Assembly: GCA_046314755.1 (NCBI GenBank)
Contig: JBKDBG010000068.1
Location: 1-31,522 of the forward strand
Length of the DNA: 31,522 bases
Direction: 5' to 3'
DNA from: UBA6183 sp046314755
Lineage (GTDB): Bacteria; Bacteroidota; Bacteroidia; UKL13-3
Part shown: positions 8,156 to 17,050 of the stretch, piece by piece
Position numbering within the stretch: position 1 is the first letter of the stretch
Layout: each line of letters begins with the position of its first letter
Notes under the pieces: generated by a model
Seen by the model: the letters and a program-made list of their open reading frames with translations, nothing else
The model's database searches: none
What the model was told of the DNA's origin: nothing
Translations under genes and position numbers: made by a program

Positions 8156-9106
8156 TCATAGTTTTTGGTGGCTGTTAATTTTATCTAAATACAATACCGT
8201 TCCGCTGCCATCTGTAGTTTGTGTATACATGAGGTTAAATTTTGCACCAATAATCAATTCACTCCATTTATAGGAATAACGTGTATGTACATGCTGGCTA
8301 TAGGTATCATCAAAAGCTTTAAATAAAACAATAATTTCGGCATCGGCATCATTTAGCTCCGGTAGATTTACTTCATGTAGCGGACTTGCATCGTCAATGG
8401 GATGAACAATGGTCCAACTCAATGCCAACGTATTAATCTTTTTTCTTTCAAGTGTAAGCGGAAAAAACCTACGGAATTCTTTTCCCGATTCAATCACATT
8501 CAATGCCAACATCACTTCTACTTCACATTCAATTAACTGATTGTTTCGTTTATTGGCCAATCTAAACATAAGTGCATTTCCTTCTTTGTATGGTGCCAAT
8601 AGCATATTTTCACTCTTCACTAATTTTGCAACCGGTCGGCTAAATCGGCTATACAATAAACCTGTAATTAATGCAAAACTCATTAAACCAATTAAACATT
8701 CAAATGCACTAATAAAATTGGCAGATAAGCCAATTGGATTTTCTCGGCCATATCCAACTGTGGTTAAGGTTTGTGCACTAAAGAAAAATGCATCCCAAAA
8801 TTGTTCTATGTTTGTTAAACCTCTATCTCCTTCAATTTGATCCATTCCAACCACAAGGTATAGCGAGGCAAACAGTATATTCATCAACACATAAGCAATA
8901 AAAACCATCAAATTAAACCTCCACCAAGGCATGGTGATTAGATCATGAAAAATATTGAATCGTTGAGAAAAAGGTAAGCCTTTGATGGTTACATTAAAGC
9001 TTCCATCATTTTTTATTAACTTGGAGCCTTGGGTATTTGGTTGATTGCCGAATCCGGTATTGTCTTCTTCTTTGTATTTTGATTTAAATTTTATAAATCG
9101 AGCCAT
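8156..9106 (-). CDS. Inward-rectifier (KirBac-type) potassium channel
   Basis: A 316-residue protein of typical KirBac length. Order of parts: a basic cytoplasmic N terminus with an amphipathic slide helix (about 44-60, FSQRFNIFHDLITMPWWRF), first membrane helix (about 63-86), a pore helix with selectivity filter TVGYG at 116-120 (AQTLTTVGYGRENP), second membrane helix (about 128-150, ending in LLYSRFSRP), then a large beta-sheet cytoplasmic domain with the usual ALSWTIVHPIDDASPL segment. It conducts K+ across the inner membrane. It diverges from the N-acetyltransferase gene across 47 bp. No clear promoter was identified on this side. Confidence 0.95.
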   Translation of the reverse strand: MARFIKFKSKYKEEDNTGFGNQPNTQGSKLIKNDGSFNVTIKGLPFSQRFNIFHDLITMPWWRFNLMVFIAYVLMNILFASLYLVVGMDQIEGDRGLTNIEQFWDAFFFSAQTLTTVGYGRENPIGLSANFISAFECLIGLMSFALITGLLYSRFSRPVAKLVKSENMLLAPYKEGNALMFRLANKRNNQLIECEVEVMLALNVIESGKEFRRFFPLTLERKKINTLALSWTIVHPIDDASPLHEVNLPELNDADAEIIVLFKAFDDTYSQHVHTRYSYKWSELIIGAKFNLMYTQTTDGSGTVLYLDKINSHQKL

Positions 9107-9153
9107 ATTAAGGAGTTATTATTACACAACAAATAAAGGTGAATATCTAATAT

Positions 9154-9732
9154 ATGGAAAAGGAATATTTTGCCCATGAATCGGCATACGTTGATCAAGG
9201 GTGCACAATAGGTAAAGGAACTAAAATTTGGCATTTTAGCCATGTGATGAGCAATTGTGTGATTGGTGAAAACTGTAATATTGGACAAAATGTGGTGATT
9301 AGTCCTGAAGTTGTGTTAGGTAAAAATGTAAAAATACAAAACAACGTTTCCATATACACCGGTGTAACCTGCGGAGACGATGTATTTTTAGGCCCTTCTT
9401 GTGTATTTACAAACGTAACCAATCCGCGTAGTGGCATTAATCGCAGGGGACAATACAGCAAAACGCATGTGGGAAAAGGCGCATCCATTGGAGCCAATGC
9501 CACTATTGTTTGTGGGCATGATATAGGTGAATTTGCTTTTATTGGAGCAGGTGCTGTAATAACTAAAAACGTCCCTGCTTATGCGCTTTATGTTGGAAAT
9601 CCGGCCAAACAAATTGGTTGGATGAGTGAATACGGGCACCGATTACAATTTGATGAAAGAGGAATGGCAACCTGCCCTGAAAGCCATCAAGTTTATCGAT
9701 TGAGCAATAACAAAGTTGAGCGGATTCAATAG
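9154..9732 (+). CDS. Sugar N-acetyltransferase, left-handed beta-helix (WbpD/WlbB-like)
   Basis: A 192-residue hexapeptide-repeat acyltransferase. From about residue 10 to 150 there are repeated isoleucine/valine-rich hexads (GCTIGKGTKIW, NCVIGENCNIGQNVVI, GASIGANATIVCG, EFAFIGAGAVIT). The combination GTKIWHFSHV with NPRSGINRRGQYSKT fits the WbpD/WlbB group, which transfers acetyl from acetyl-CoA to the 3-amino group of UDP-2-acetamido-3-amino sugars used for surface polysaccharides. No other sugar-pathway genes are next to it, so the exact sugar is inferred. It diverges from the potassium channel gene. Confidence 0.85.
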   Translation: MEKEYFAHESAYVDQGCTIGKGTKIWHFSHVMSNCVIGENCNIGQNVVISPEVVLGKNVKIQNNVSIYTGVTCGDDVFLGPSCVFTNVTNPRSGINRRGQYSKTHVGKGASIGANATIVCGHDIGEFAFIGAGAVITKNVPAYALYVGNPAKQIGWMSEYGHRLQFDERGMATCPESHQVYRLSNNKVERIQ

Positions 9733-9852
9733 TTGAATTTGATATTTTTCGTGGCTGTTATTCTACAACCCAATTTTCAGAAACACTACATAATCAGCAC
9801 ATAGAAAAAATCAGGATATTAAAAAAGCTTAAAAAAAATTTAAATTTATTTA

Positions 9853-9882
9853 TTGGTTTAATCCAATTTTCATTTATATTTG
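9853..9882 (+). promoter_or_regulatory. Promoter of the Crp/Fnr gene
   Basis: TTG at 9853-9855, a 19-nt spacer, then TATATTTG at 9875-9882. This is an excellent match to the Bacteroidota -33/-7 pattern and lies 28 nt before the ATG. Confidence 0.7.
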
Positions 9883-9910
9883 ACATAACCCCTGTAAACT
9901 ATTTTATGCT

Positions 9911-10543
9911 ATGATTACAGTTTATAACAGCGGGGTACCTGCAGAACCGAAGCTTGTTTCGTATTTCGAAAGATTCACACACTTATCCCCTGCATTTAAG
10001 CAAACACTCTCGGAGAAGATTAAATACAAAAAAGTGGTAAAGGGCGAATTCTTTTTTAAAGAAGGTAATCCGGCTGAAGAACTTTACTTTATTACCAAAG
10101 GATTGGTGCGTTCATATGCGAGATATAAAGGTAAAGAAATTACGTTGTGGATTAATGCAGAGGCTGAAATTTTCACCTCTACAAGAGGATTTGTAAATAA
10201 TAATGTTTCTGATGAAAATATCGTGGCTTGTGAAGATTGCGAATTGGAATACATCACCAAAACAGATTTAAATAATTTGTTTAACAGTTTCTACGAATCT
10301 TACATACTCACAAGATTAATTCTTGAACAATATTACCTAGATGCCAACGAACGTGCTTTTATCAGTAAAATACAAGGAGCGAAAGACCGTTACGAATATT
10401 TCTTGAAAAGTAAAAAAGGATATTTAATGAACCGTGCTGCGCTAAAATATATCGCTTCGTTTTTAGGCATTCGATTGGAAACATTCAGCCGATTAAGAAC
10501 TTCGTTAAAAAACAACGATAAACATACTACTGCTTCGTATTAG
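9911..10543 (+). CDS. Crp/Fnr family transcriptional regulator
   Basis: A 210-residue regulator. Residues about 25-125 form a cyclic-nucleotide-binding-like beta-roll (KKVVKGEFFFKEGNPAEELYFITKGLVRSYARYKGKEITLWI), followed by the long dimer helix. The C-terminal helix-turn-helix is short (LMNRAALKYIASFLGIRLETFSRLRTSL, about 175-202), with the recognition helix carrying the ETFSRLR pattern of this group. The cAMP-contact Arg/Ser set of E. coli Crp is not evident and there are no FNR-type cysteine ligands, so the signal is unknown. It has its own promoter and its end overlaps the convergent DUF5522 gene by 17 nt. Confidence 0.9.
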   Translation: MITVYNSGVPAEPKLVSYFERFTHLSPAFKQTLSEKIKYKKVVKGEFFFKEGNPAEELYFITKGLVRSYARYKGKEITLWINAEAEIFTSTRGFVNNNVSDENIVACEDCELEYITKTDLNNLFNSFYESYILTRLILEQYYLDANERAFISKIQGAKDRYEYFLKSKKGYLMNRAALKYIASFLGIRLETFSRLRTSLKNNDKHTTASY

Positions 10544-10709
10544 AATTGAAGCCGTATGGACAGTGCCTGCATTTATTTTTACAACAATAACCTCTTAACT
10601 TTAGGTACAACTCGGTAAAAACCATTAAACCACTTTCATCAAAATAAAAGTGAATACCTTCTTTCAATTCGTTGCGTTTAGGCATTTCGGTTGCATTTGA
10701 TTTACTCAT
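10527..10709 (-). CDS. DUF5522 protein, small Cys-rich
   Basis: A 60-residue protein with LKEGIHFYFDESGLMVFTELYLKLRGYCCKNKCRHCPYGF, the signature of DUF5522. Four clustered cysteines (C-C-x3-C-x2-C) near the C terminus suggest a metal site. Its function is unknown to me. The start overlaps the 3' end of the propeller lipoprotein gene by 8 nt, so it is probably the last gene of the B12 uptake operon, although such an overlap does not prove a B12 role. Confidence 0.85.
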   Translation of the reverse strand: MSKSNATEMPKRNELKEGIHFYFDESGLMVFTELYLKLRGYCCKNKCRHCPYGFNSNTKQ

Positions 10710-11760
10710 TTCGGTAATAAAAATAAAAGTCGGTGGTGATTACACCTGTTTTGAAAGTACCTCTAAACAGCCCATCTTCATCGTATCGGTTTACATTGCT
10801 TTGTTGCGTATAGTTGCCTACATCAGAAGTGTACCATTCGCGGGTTAAAGAATCAAAGCGAAGCGCCCAGTAGGTTTCTTTATTTGCATAAATCCAAGGT
10901 TGTGTTGATACAGAATTTGAACTCACCGCATGTTTAAAAATGTGTTTGTTCAACCAACATAAATTTTGCCTATCCTCATCAATACGCAACTTCATAGGCC
11001 CGTGATCGGAAAATCGGGTTAAAGTGTAACGATGTAATAACGTATCGGAGTTGGGCTCAATTTTACTCAAAGCCCCATTAATATTTAAGGAAGTAGATGA
11101 CTTACCCGAGCTCAATACCCATATATAATTGTATTTATCTTGCACGATACTGTTTGAGCCAAATCCTACCCAAATGCTATCCATTAAAGTATTGCTTAAG
11201 GTATTAATCACATATACATATTCTCCATTTGCATTGGTTACATATAATTTCTGACCCAGCAACAACATCTCATCTAAATACCCTTTTATGGGAATTTGAC
11301 CCTTGATGGTATTGTTCGAAAGATTAACAATTTTAATTCCTCCATTAAAGTATTCGCTTACATAAGCTGTTTGATCATTGAGCACAAGTATATAGCGCGG
11401 AGAAACAAATCCGGTAATTTGGCCTTTTGATTGCAAAGTATGCATATCAATTAATTCAATTTTTTGTGAATTGTTTACCACCAAATAACCGGTAGTTCCA
11501 TATCGGGTTATGGATTGAAGTACATCACCTAATTTTTTGCCGTTACGTGTTTCATACGCATTGCTGTAAAGCACCTTGTCTTGAAAGTCATAATAATCCA
11601 ACGAGGCATTGCCAAATTGAAAAGTACCTTCATTTAAAATGAATATGCCTCCTTTGGGGTTGATAATGGCAGGTAATTCAGGCTTAACTTCCGGTGTTTT
11701 TTCGCAGGCCATTAATAAGACCGAGAAACAAACAAGCAGTATAATTTGTCGAAAATTCAT
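10702..11760 (-). CDS. YncE/DUF5074-type beta-propeller lipoprotein, BtuG-like
   Basis: A 352-residue lipoprotein (lipobox LLMACEK). The rest is a series of propeller-blade repeats with short strands such as KIELIDMHTLQSKGQI, GIKIVNLSNNTIKGQIPI, EYVYVINTLSNTLMDSIWVG and YNYIWVLSSGK. In Bacteroidota, YncE-like surface lipoproteins encoded beside BtuB-type receptors (BtuG) bind cobalamin and cobinamide at the cell surface. The location here, in a run that starts with a cobalamin riboswitch and a BtuB-like receptor, supports the same role. Assignment to BtuG is by context and fold; direct B12-contact residues cannot be checked from sequence alone. Confidence 0.82.
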   Translation of the reverse strand: MNFRQIILLVCFSVLLMACEKTPEVKPELPAIINPKGGIFILNEGTFQFGNASLDYYDFQDKVLYSNAYETRNGKKLGDVLQSITRYGTTGYLVVNNSQKIELIDMHTLQSKGQITGFVSPRYILVLNDQTAYVSEYFNGGIKIVNLSNNTIKGQIPIKGYLDEMLLLGQKLYVTNANGEYVYVINTLSNTLMDSIWVGFGSNSIVQDKYNYIWVLSSGKSSTSLNINGALSKIEPNSDTLLHRYTLTRFSDHGPMKLRIDEDRQNLCWLNKHIFKHAVSSNSVSTQPWIYANKETYWALRFDSLTREWYTSDVGNYTQQSNVNRYDEDGLFRGTFKTGVITTDFYFYYRNE

Positions 11761-11825
11761 TTTAAATGGGATTGATAAATTAAGTAGTCTTCTTACAAGG
11801 TCAATTTAATTGATCCAAAGGTTGT

Positions 11826-13409
11826 TTATTGTTTGATTATTTTATGCACTTCAAACTTGTCGGCTGAGTGAATTCGGATGTAATACAAGCCATTTTGTAA
11901 ATTTGCCAAATCAATGTAATCAGTCTGATTTACAATGCTCACCAAACGTCCCGAAGCATCAAACACCTCAACAGAAAACGGGATAACCGAAGAATGAATG
12001 TTAATACCTTGCACGGTTGGGTTAGGATAAACAGAGAACATGGCATTGTTTTTTACTTCTGTTAAACCGGTTTTAAAATTACGGGTCGTAAATTGATCAA
12101 AACAGAAGAAGGCCGGAGTATTCATTCCAAACTGGCCAACATCAGATGATAGTAAGAAGAAACTAATACTATCAACATCACCTAAACTTGTTAAATCACA
12201 CCATTGCCATGTATCTAAAATATTTCCATTTGCCGCTAGGTTTACTTGAACTACACTATCTTTTTGGGTTCCGTTTAAATAACCATATACCATCAGTTTA
12301 AAGTAATCTGTATCATTAAATTTGCGTGCAAATGCATCACCATATTTCATGCTCAAATAAGCATAGTTTGAGTTTGATACATACATGCCTGCAACTTGTT
12401 TTCCTGCTGCGGCATTCAATAATTTCAACCCCGAACCTGATTTACCAATGGCATAATTTTGAGTTGAATCTGCCCCGCCTCCTGCAATGGATTTATACAT
12501 TTGTGCAACAGCACTAACACTATCTTTGGTATAATCGGTTAATGCTGATATTGCAAATCCTGAGCTCCAATAATCACCCCAATTAGAAATGGTGTAGGCT
12601 GTGTTTAATTGAATGTTTCCGCTTGTAAAAGTTTGACGTAAAGTTCCCGAACCTTTGTTCCAAAATTTGTTTACGCCTAAGTTTAAATTTTCGAATGATG
12701 CCGTATCACTAACTGTCATCATTTGATCCAAACAGAAAAATCCGGGAGTGTTCATTCCAAATTGTCCTACATCACTTGAGTGTAATTCAAACAATAATGA
12801 ATCAACCATTCCAAATGAACTGAGGTTAACCGATGTCCAATTCTTCACGATGTAATCTTGAGCATTATCCGCATTGCGATAATCAGCCAAATAAAAGTTT
12901 ACCGAATCGCTCAACAAGGTCTCCCCTCTCCATGCTTTAATCGTAAGGATAAAAAAGTCGCTGTCATTACCAGTTGTGCCGCCAAACTTTTTCGCAAACA
13001 TATCACCGTTTTTCATGCTGAGTGCAGCATACGTTGTATTGGTAACATAGGCTGCCATAATGGTTTGTTGTGATTGTAAACGAATGGTTGCACCTGATTG
13101 TCCAACCACATAATTGGATGAATTGAAACCGGAATTTGCATAGCTGGCATATAAATTTTGAAAGCCTGCAGAAGTATCGTTTTGAATATTTGAATACGCC
13201 CAACCTCCCGACCAATAACCACCAAATGCAGTTTGATATTGATTGGGAAATACAAGTCCTCCGCTGTTAAAAGTACTGTAAAACGGACCTCCGGATCCAT
13301 TTAATACTCCGCTTGACGGCAGGTTTACATTTTCGAAATCTGCAATGGTTTGTGCAAATAATTGAATGCTACAAAACAAATAGAGTACTGATGTAAGTAA
13401 TTTTTTCAT
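11826..13409 (-). CDS. Tandem DUF4465 protein with T9SS sorting domain, probable surface B12-binding protein
   Basis: A 527-residue protein from ATG at 13407-13409. An ORF start at 13493 lies inside btuB and is rejected. It has a signal peptide (MKKLLTSVLYLFCSIQLFAQ), then two homologous halves. Each opens with an ADFENVNL/ASFENLNL element, contains GGYWSGGWAYS or GDYWSSGFAIS, and ends with SSDVGQFGMNTP-[GA]-FFC-[LF]-DQ. These are two DUF4465-type domains. The C terminus (VYPNPTVQGINI...GRLVSIV...LQNGLYYIRI...KIIKQ) is a type A T9SS sorting domain, so the protein is surface-delivered by T9SS rather than by a lipid anchor. It begins 1 nt after the btuB stop. Related DUF4465 proteins in gut Bacteroidota (BtuH) bind B12. 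Confidence 0.85.
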   Translation of the reverse strand: MKKLLTSVLYLFCSIQLFAQTIADFENVNLPSSGVLNGSGGPFYSTFNSGGLVFPNQYQTAFGGYWSGGWAYSNIQNDTSAGFQNLYASYANSGFNSSNYVVGQSGATIRLQSQQTIMAAYVTNTTYAALSMKNGDMFAKKFGGTTGNDSDFFILTIKAWRGETLLSDSVNFYLADYRNADNAQDYIVKNWTSVNLSSFGMVDSLLFELHSSDVGQFGMNTPGFFCLDQMMTVSDTASFENLNLGVNKFWNKGSGTLRQTFTSGNIQLNTAYTISNWGDYWSSGFAISALTDYTKDSVSAVAQMYKSIAGGGADSTQNYAIGKSGSGLKLLNAAAGKQVAGMYVSNSNYAYLSMKYGDAFARKFNDTDYFKLMVYGYLNGTQKDSVVQVNLAANGNILDTWQWCDLTSLGDVDSISFFLLSSDVGQFGMNTPAFFCFDQFTTRNFKTGLTEVKNNAMFSVYPNPTVQGINIHSSVIPFSVEVFDASGRLVSIVNQTDYIDLANLQNGLYYIRIHSADKFEVHKIIKQ

Positions 13410-13410
13410 A

Positions 13411-15312
13411 TTAATCATTAAATCGAATGGTAAGAGATACTTGGTAATTAAAAAGCGGCATTGGCCTTGATGGCAATATTTGATAGGAGGCATTGAATAC
13501 GTTAAGCGCTTGTCCGCGTAAATCGCAATGTTTGCCTAAACATTTAAATCCTCCTCCAACAAAAACATTGGCCAAAGAAAAATCATCTAAAAATGTTGAT
13601 TCATCAACCGTAATAAAACGATGTCCTGTATAGGTTTGATTATATCCCACATACATTGGACCATAACCTGCAATGAATGTGGTTTGATGCGTGAGGCGTG
13701 GAATAAAAATTAATTGTTTGCCCAATGAAGATTCATCGGTTGAATTCACGGCCTCATTGGTGCTAAACACATATGAAAAATCATGTTTAGCAGTAAATAG
13801 CCATTTGCCGATACAATAAGTGTAACGTGCAGCCAATTCAGCGCCTCTGCTCCAAACCGATTTAAAATTTACAGGCTTTAAATTACCACTTTCCGATAAC
13901 CAAACAATCCAATTGTTTACATCACGATTAAACACATTCATTTGTACGGTAAGTAAATCATGGATGCGGTAAAATTTTACATCTATCCCAAGCTCTTGAC
14001 CAACTCCTGATTCCGGACGAAGATTAGGATTTCCGGTAATCCAATACAAATCATTTAAGGTTGGGATACGGTATGATTTATTAAATTGGGCCTTCGCTTG
14101 AAGCCATTTATTAAAACGATATGCCGCACCCACAGTTGCAGTGATAGGCATGGCTTCTGTGTTTAAAAACTCTTCGCGCACATTGGCCGAAATCTCAAAT
14201 TTTTGAGTTGGTTTGTATTGTAAGGAAGCAAAAACTGCTGTTAATAGACGTTGTGCTGTGCGTGTATATTGTTCGTGCTTGGCATATTGAGAGGTAAGAT
14301 TAACCCCGGTATTCATTTGCCATTTTGAATTCAAGATTCGAATCTGTTCAATTTCACCAATCACATGATGCGACAAACTATTTCCTGTGATTAATGTCGT
14401 TTCGTCCTCAAATAATAATTTATCCTTCAACCAAGCAAAACGAGCTTTCCATTTCACCTGATTCTTCACATATGTCCATTCTCCATTTATTCTATGCCAA
14501 CTGTCTTTCATGGTAGCCGTTGAATTCATCATGCCCATGGTTGGCGGTATTTGACGGTTCGACTCTTGGTACCAATACCTCAAATCAAAAGATTGGTTAG
14601 ATGAAATGCGATAACCGGTTTCAATCAGCGTGCCTGAAGCCTCCATTGCTGCGTGGGTTTGTGTCCTGTTGGTTCGGGTTGAACCGAATTGGTTAACATA
14701 AGTGAAGTTATTTACAGCACGGTTGTTATAGGCTTTTACTTGTATGTAAGCTTTGCTTGAGGCATAACGCACTTTTACCAAATGTTGCCATAAACCAAAA
14801 CTACCTTGATTGATTTGATACCGAACACCAACACCTTTTTGGTATCGGGGTTTGTTGTTCATCATGATGGCACCACCTATTGCACCTGCCCCATACAAGG
14901 CAGTGTTTCCTCCGTACAGCAAATCAATATCATCCATTAAACCCGATTGAATTAAACTGAAATCGGTTTGTCCATTCATGCTGTTTTGAAGATTAATGCC
15001 ATTCCATAAAACAGCCGTATGCTCTGCAGATGAACCTCGTAAACTGGTGGTTGAAATTTGTGAAGGACCGTAATTTTTTATGAATACCGGTGTTTGAAAA
15101 GCCAACAAATTCGATAGGCTATTCAATCCGGCAATTTGTTTGTACAACGAGTCAGTATGGGTAAATTTTATGCCTGAATTAAACTGATAAAAACGATCGG
15201 CTGTAATGGTATACTCTTGCAGACGTACCGCAGAATCTCCATTTAAGGTTTGCGCACCGGCAAATCTTACACAGAAAAAAAGTACAAACCCAAACAGCTG
15301 ATGTTGTTTCAT
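13411..15312 (-). CDS. btuB: TonB-dependent cobalamin receptor, BtuB-like
   Basis: A 633-residue outer-membrane receptor with a signal peptide (about 1-20, ending FAGAQ) and a plug domain (about 30-150: QISTTSLRGSSAEHTAVLWNGINLQNSMNGQTDFSLIQ, then ALYGAGAIGGAIMM). A 22-strand-type barrel follows and ends LTIRFND. The length is closer to BtuB (about 600) than to SusC-type receptors, and no carboxypeptidase-like N-terminal extension is present. It imports cobalamin using TonB energy. It is the first gene after a cobalamin riboswitch and directly precedes the DUF4465 and propeller genes, which makes a B12 substrate very likely. Corrinoid specificity cannot be told. Confidence 0.9.
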   Translation of the reverse strand: MKQHQLFGFVLFFCVRFAGAQTLNGDSAVRLQEYTITADRFYQFNSGIKFTHTDSLYKQIAGLNSLSNLLAFQTPVFIKNYGPSQISTTSLRGSSAEHTAVLWNGINLQNSMNGQTDFSLIQSGLMDDIDLLYGGNTALYGAGAIGGAIMMNNKPRYQKGVGVRYQINQGSFGLWQHLVKVRYASSKAYIQVKAYNNRAVNNFTYVNQFGSTRTNRTQTHAAMEASGTLIETGYRISSNQSFDLRYWYQESNRQIPPTMGMMNSTATMKDSWHRINGEWTYVKNQVKWKARFAWLKDKLLFEDETTLITGNSLSHHVIGEIEQIRILNSKWQMNTGVNLTSQYAKHEQYTRTAQRLLTAVFASLQYKPTQKFEISANVREEFLNTEAMPITATVGAAYRFNKWLQAKAQFNKSYRIPTLNDLYWITGNPNLRPESGVGQELGIDVKFYRIHDLLTVQMNVFNRDVNNWIVWLSESGNLKPVNFKSVWSRGAELAARYTYCIGKWLFTAKHDFSYVFSTNEAVNSTDESSLGKQLIFIPRLTHQTTFIAGYGPMYVGYNQTYTGHRFITVDESTFLDDFSLANVFVGGGFKCLGKHCDLRGQALNVFNASYQILPSRPMPLFNYQVSLTIRFND

Positions 15313-15424
15313 TATATTGTTTAAATAACAACATGCCGATATCGGAAAATGAAATGAAATGACAACCTGTTACAAGGCATCTTCCACTCTGCTTTTTTTC
15401 CCGAAAGCAACATGGTAAAAATTT

Positions 15425-15618
15425 CAGCAGGCAGGTCTTCTGACTTGTGTCGGGTAATCAAACCTTCCCATTTGCCTGTGAACAAACAGTGGTATAAGCA
15501 CATGATTACCGCTAATGCAACCGCATTAACACTTACAGCAGCGGGAACTGTTCAGGAGTTTCACCTGATTCCCTATTAAGCTTAAAAACCTTTTTGAAGG
15601 TTTTTAGCACCTGTTGAG
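15425..15618 (-). promoter_or_regulatory. Cobalamin riboswitch upstream of btuB
   Basis: Read on the reverse strand it contains, in order: GGTGC near the 5' end, a peripheral hairpin (AAAACCTT/AAGGTTTT), GGGAATCAGGTGAAA, CCCGCTGCTGTAA, ACCACTG, GGGAAGG and GTCAGAAGACCTGCC. These are the conserved blocks of the B12-binding element. When cobalamin is bound it is expected to repress btuB, probably at translation as is usual in this phylum; I see no intrinsic terminator between it and the btuB ATG. Confidence 0.95.
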
Positions 15619-15622
15619 GGTA

Positions 15623-15654
15623 CAAATCTATCAGATAATTTTACTTTTGTGCAA
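15623..15654 (-). promoter_or_regulatory. Promoter of the B12 uptake operon
   Basis: On the reverse strand: TTG at 15654-15652, a 21-nt spacer, TAGATTTG at 15630-15623. This places the transcription start a few nucleotides upstream of the riboswitch. Confidence 0.6.
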
Positions 15655-15969
15655 GTTGCGTTAAACAAAATATGACCAAAGCCACATGGTTGTAGCAAAG
15701 AAAATTTTTTAGGCTATTCTTTTCATCATGACATTCAATTATTCAAAAAACAATACCAACACCACTATACTTGCACCTCAATTCATTACTCAACACAAAC
15801 AGCTGTCTGAAAAAGAAATAGACTAAGGTTAATTTGAGAAAATGAATGACTTATCACATCGGGCGAATCGCATTCGTATGTAAAATGATGAAGAATAAAC
15901 ATTGGAATAATCTTAGTATTGCCAAAGGCTAATCAAAACAGTTTACCCAAAAAATAAAACGAAATAAAC
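15655..15969. other. Intergenic region with no recognised gene
   Basis: AT-rich spacer between the divergent B12 operon promoter and the thioesterase gene. It holds a 32-codon frame (15728-15826, ATG to TAA) with no recognisable product, and a short inverted repeat CGAAT-CGC-ATTCG. No tRNA, terminator or good -7 box for the thioesterase was identified. Confidence 0.5.
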
Positions 15970-16395
15970 ATGTCACAACTAAATACCACTTTTTATGAAA
16001 CCCTATTGCGAGTAAGACCTGATGATATAGATATGTTTCAACATGTGCACAGTGCAAAATATATTGACTACGTGCTTGCAGCGCGTTATGACCAAATGGA
16101 ACGTTGTTATAACAACCCCATGGAAGATTATTTAAAACAAGGTTTAGGTTGGGTGGTAAATAGTTGCACCATACATTTTAAACGTCCATTAAAATTAAAA
16201 GATGAAATGGTGGTAAGAACACGAATAACAGAAGTAAGAAAATATGATGTAACGGTTGAATTTGAAATTGTTCATGCAACCACCAAAAAGTTATGCAGCA
16301 ATGGAAGTTTTCAGTACACCTTCATACAATTATCGGATGGAAGAGCGAAGGAAATTCCTGATTGGGTTCTACAAAAATATACTCTGCACGATTAA
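15970..16395 (+). CDS. Acyl-CoA thioesterase, hotdog fold (4HBT/YbgC-like)
   Basis: A 141-residue single hotdog-domain protein. The active-site region RVRPDDIDMFQHVHSAKYIDYVLAAR corresponds to the D-x-D-x3-H-V-x3-[KR]-Y pattern of YbgC/4-hydroxybenzoyl-CoA thioesterase relatives, with the Asp as likely catalytic residue. The central strands (CTIHFKRPLKLKDEMVVRTRITEVRKYDVTVEFEI) fit the fold. The acyl substrate is unknown. It is followed after 45 nt by a lipoprotein gene on the same strand. Confidence 0.88.
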   Translation: MSQLNTTFYETLLRVRPDDIDMFQHVHSAKYIDYVLAARYDQMERCYNNPMEDYLKQGLGWVVNSCTIHFKRPLKLKDEMVVRTRITEVRKYDVTVEFEIVHATTKKLCSNGSFQYTFIQLSDGRAKEIPDWVLQKYTLHD

Positions 16396-16440
16396 TCATT
16401 TTCGCTTTTTTGTATTATTGAATCCTATTAAACTAAACCT

Positions 16441-17040
16441 ATGAAAAGCTATTATCCATTACTCATTTGCATCATCCTCATTTTTGGGGCATGCAAGGGC
16501 AAAGAAAAAGAACAAAACCAAGCAAGCACTGCACCATCAAACACTGCCTATCTAAACGATGAACAACTTCAAATCATCAATGCGGTTCAACAAGAACTAA
16601 AGGTAAACATGCATGTTTCAAACACATGCAGAAACCGATATGTACACAAAAAAGACTTAAGTGAGTTGACCCAATATTTAAAAACAGCAGATGAAAAATA
16701 CACGGCAGATTCATTTTATTTCAACAAAGCAGATGAGTTGTTCGTTGACACTTCTAAAGATATCAATCAAATCAACTGGATTAATGATGATGATATTGTG
16801 AATTGTAGAAGTAAGTTAAAAGACCTCTGGCCTTGTATGAAAAAGAAATATGGCATAGAAGAATTTTTCTATTTCAGTATTCCGTTGTTTTCTCCTGATA
16901 AAAAGTATGCTTTGATCAGTGTTAATTTTGTATCGGTTGATGATAGCAAAAGTTACGGAGGTGGAAGACTCTACAAAAAAGAAGATGGAAAATGGAAAGA
17001 AATTGCTTTCTTAACCGGGTGGGGAAAACTTGCTAATTAA
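16441..17040 (+). CDS. Lipoprotein of unknown function
   Basis: A 199-residue predicted lipoprotein: signal MKSYYPLLICIILIFGACKG with lipobox FGAC, then a low-complexity Gln/Ala/Ser/Thr linker (about 21-38). The mature domain contains cysteines in NTCRNRY, VNCRSK and WPCMKKKYG and a C-terminal segment ALISVNFVSVDDSKSYGGGRLYKKEDGKWKE, which resembles the beta-strands of lipoproteins with a solute-binding or NTF2-like shape. I do not recognise the family. It ends 10 nt before the start of the following hydrolase gene, so co-transcription is likely. Confidence 0.72.
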   Translation: MKSYYPLLICIILIFGACKGKEKEQNQASTAPSNTAYLNDEQLQIINAVQQELKVNMHVSNTCRNRYVHKKDLSELTQYLKTADEKYTADSFYFNKADELFVDTSKDINQINWINDDDIVNCRSKLKDLWPCMKKKYGIEEFFYFSIPLFSPDKKYALISVNFVSVDDSKSYGGGRLYKKEDGKWKEIAFLTGWGKLAN

Positions 17041-17050
17041 ATTTGCATGT

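Noticed and set aside
12858..13300. Several overlapping ORFs of 60-95 codons on both strands
   Set aside because: Antisense or out-of-frame shadows of the DUF4465 gene, with no domain signal.
13410..13493. Upstream start for the DUF4465 gene
   Set aside because: It falls inside the btuB reading frame, and a proper signal peptide starts at 13409.
15321..15503. 60-codon reverse-strand ORF upstream of btuB
   Set aside because: It lies mostly within the cobalamin riboswitch, whose conserved blocks explain the sequence.
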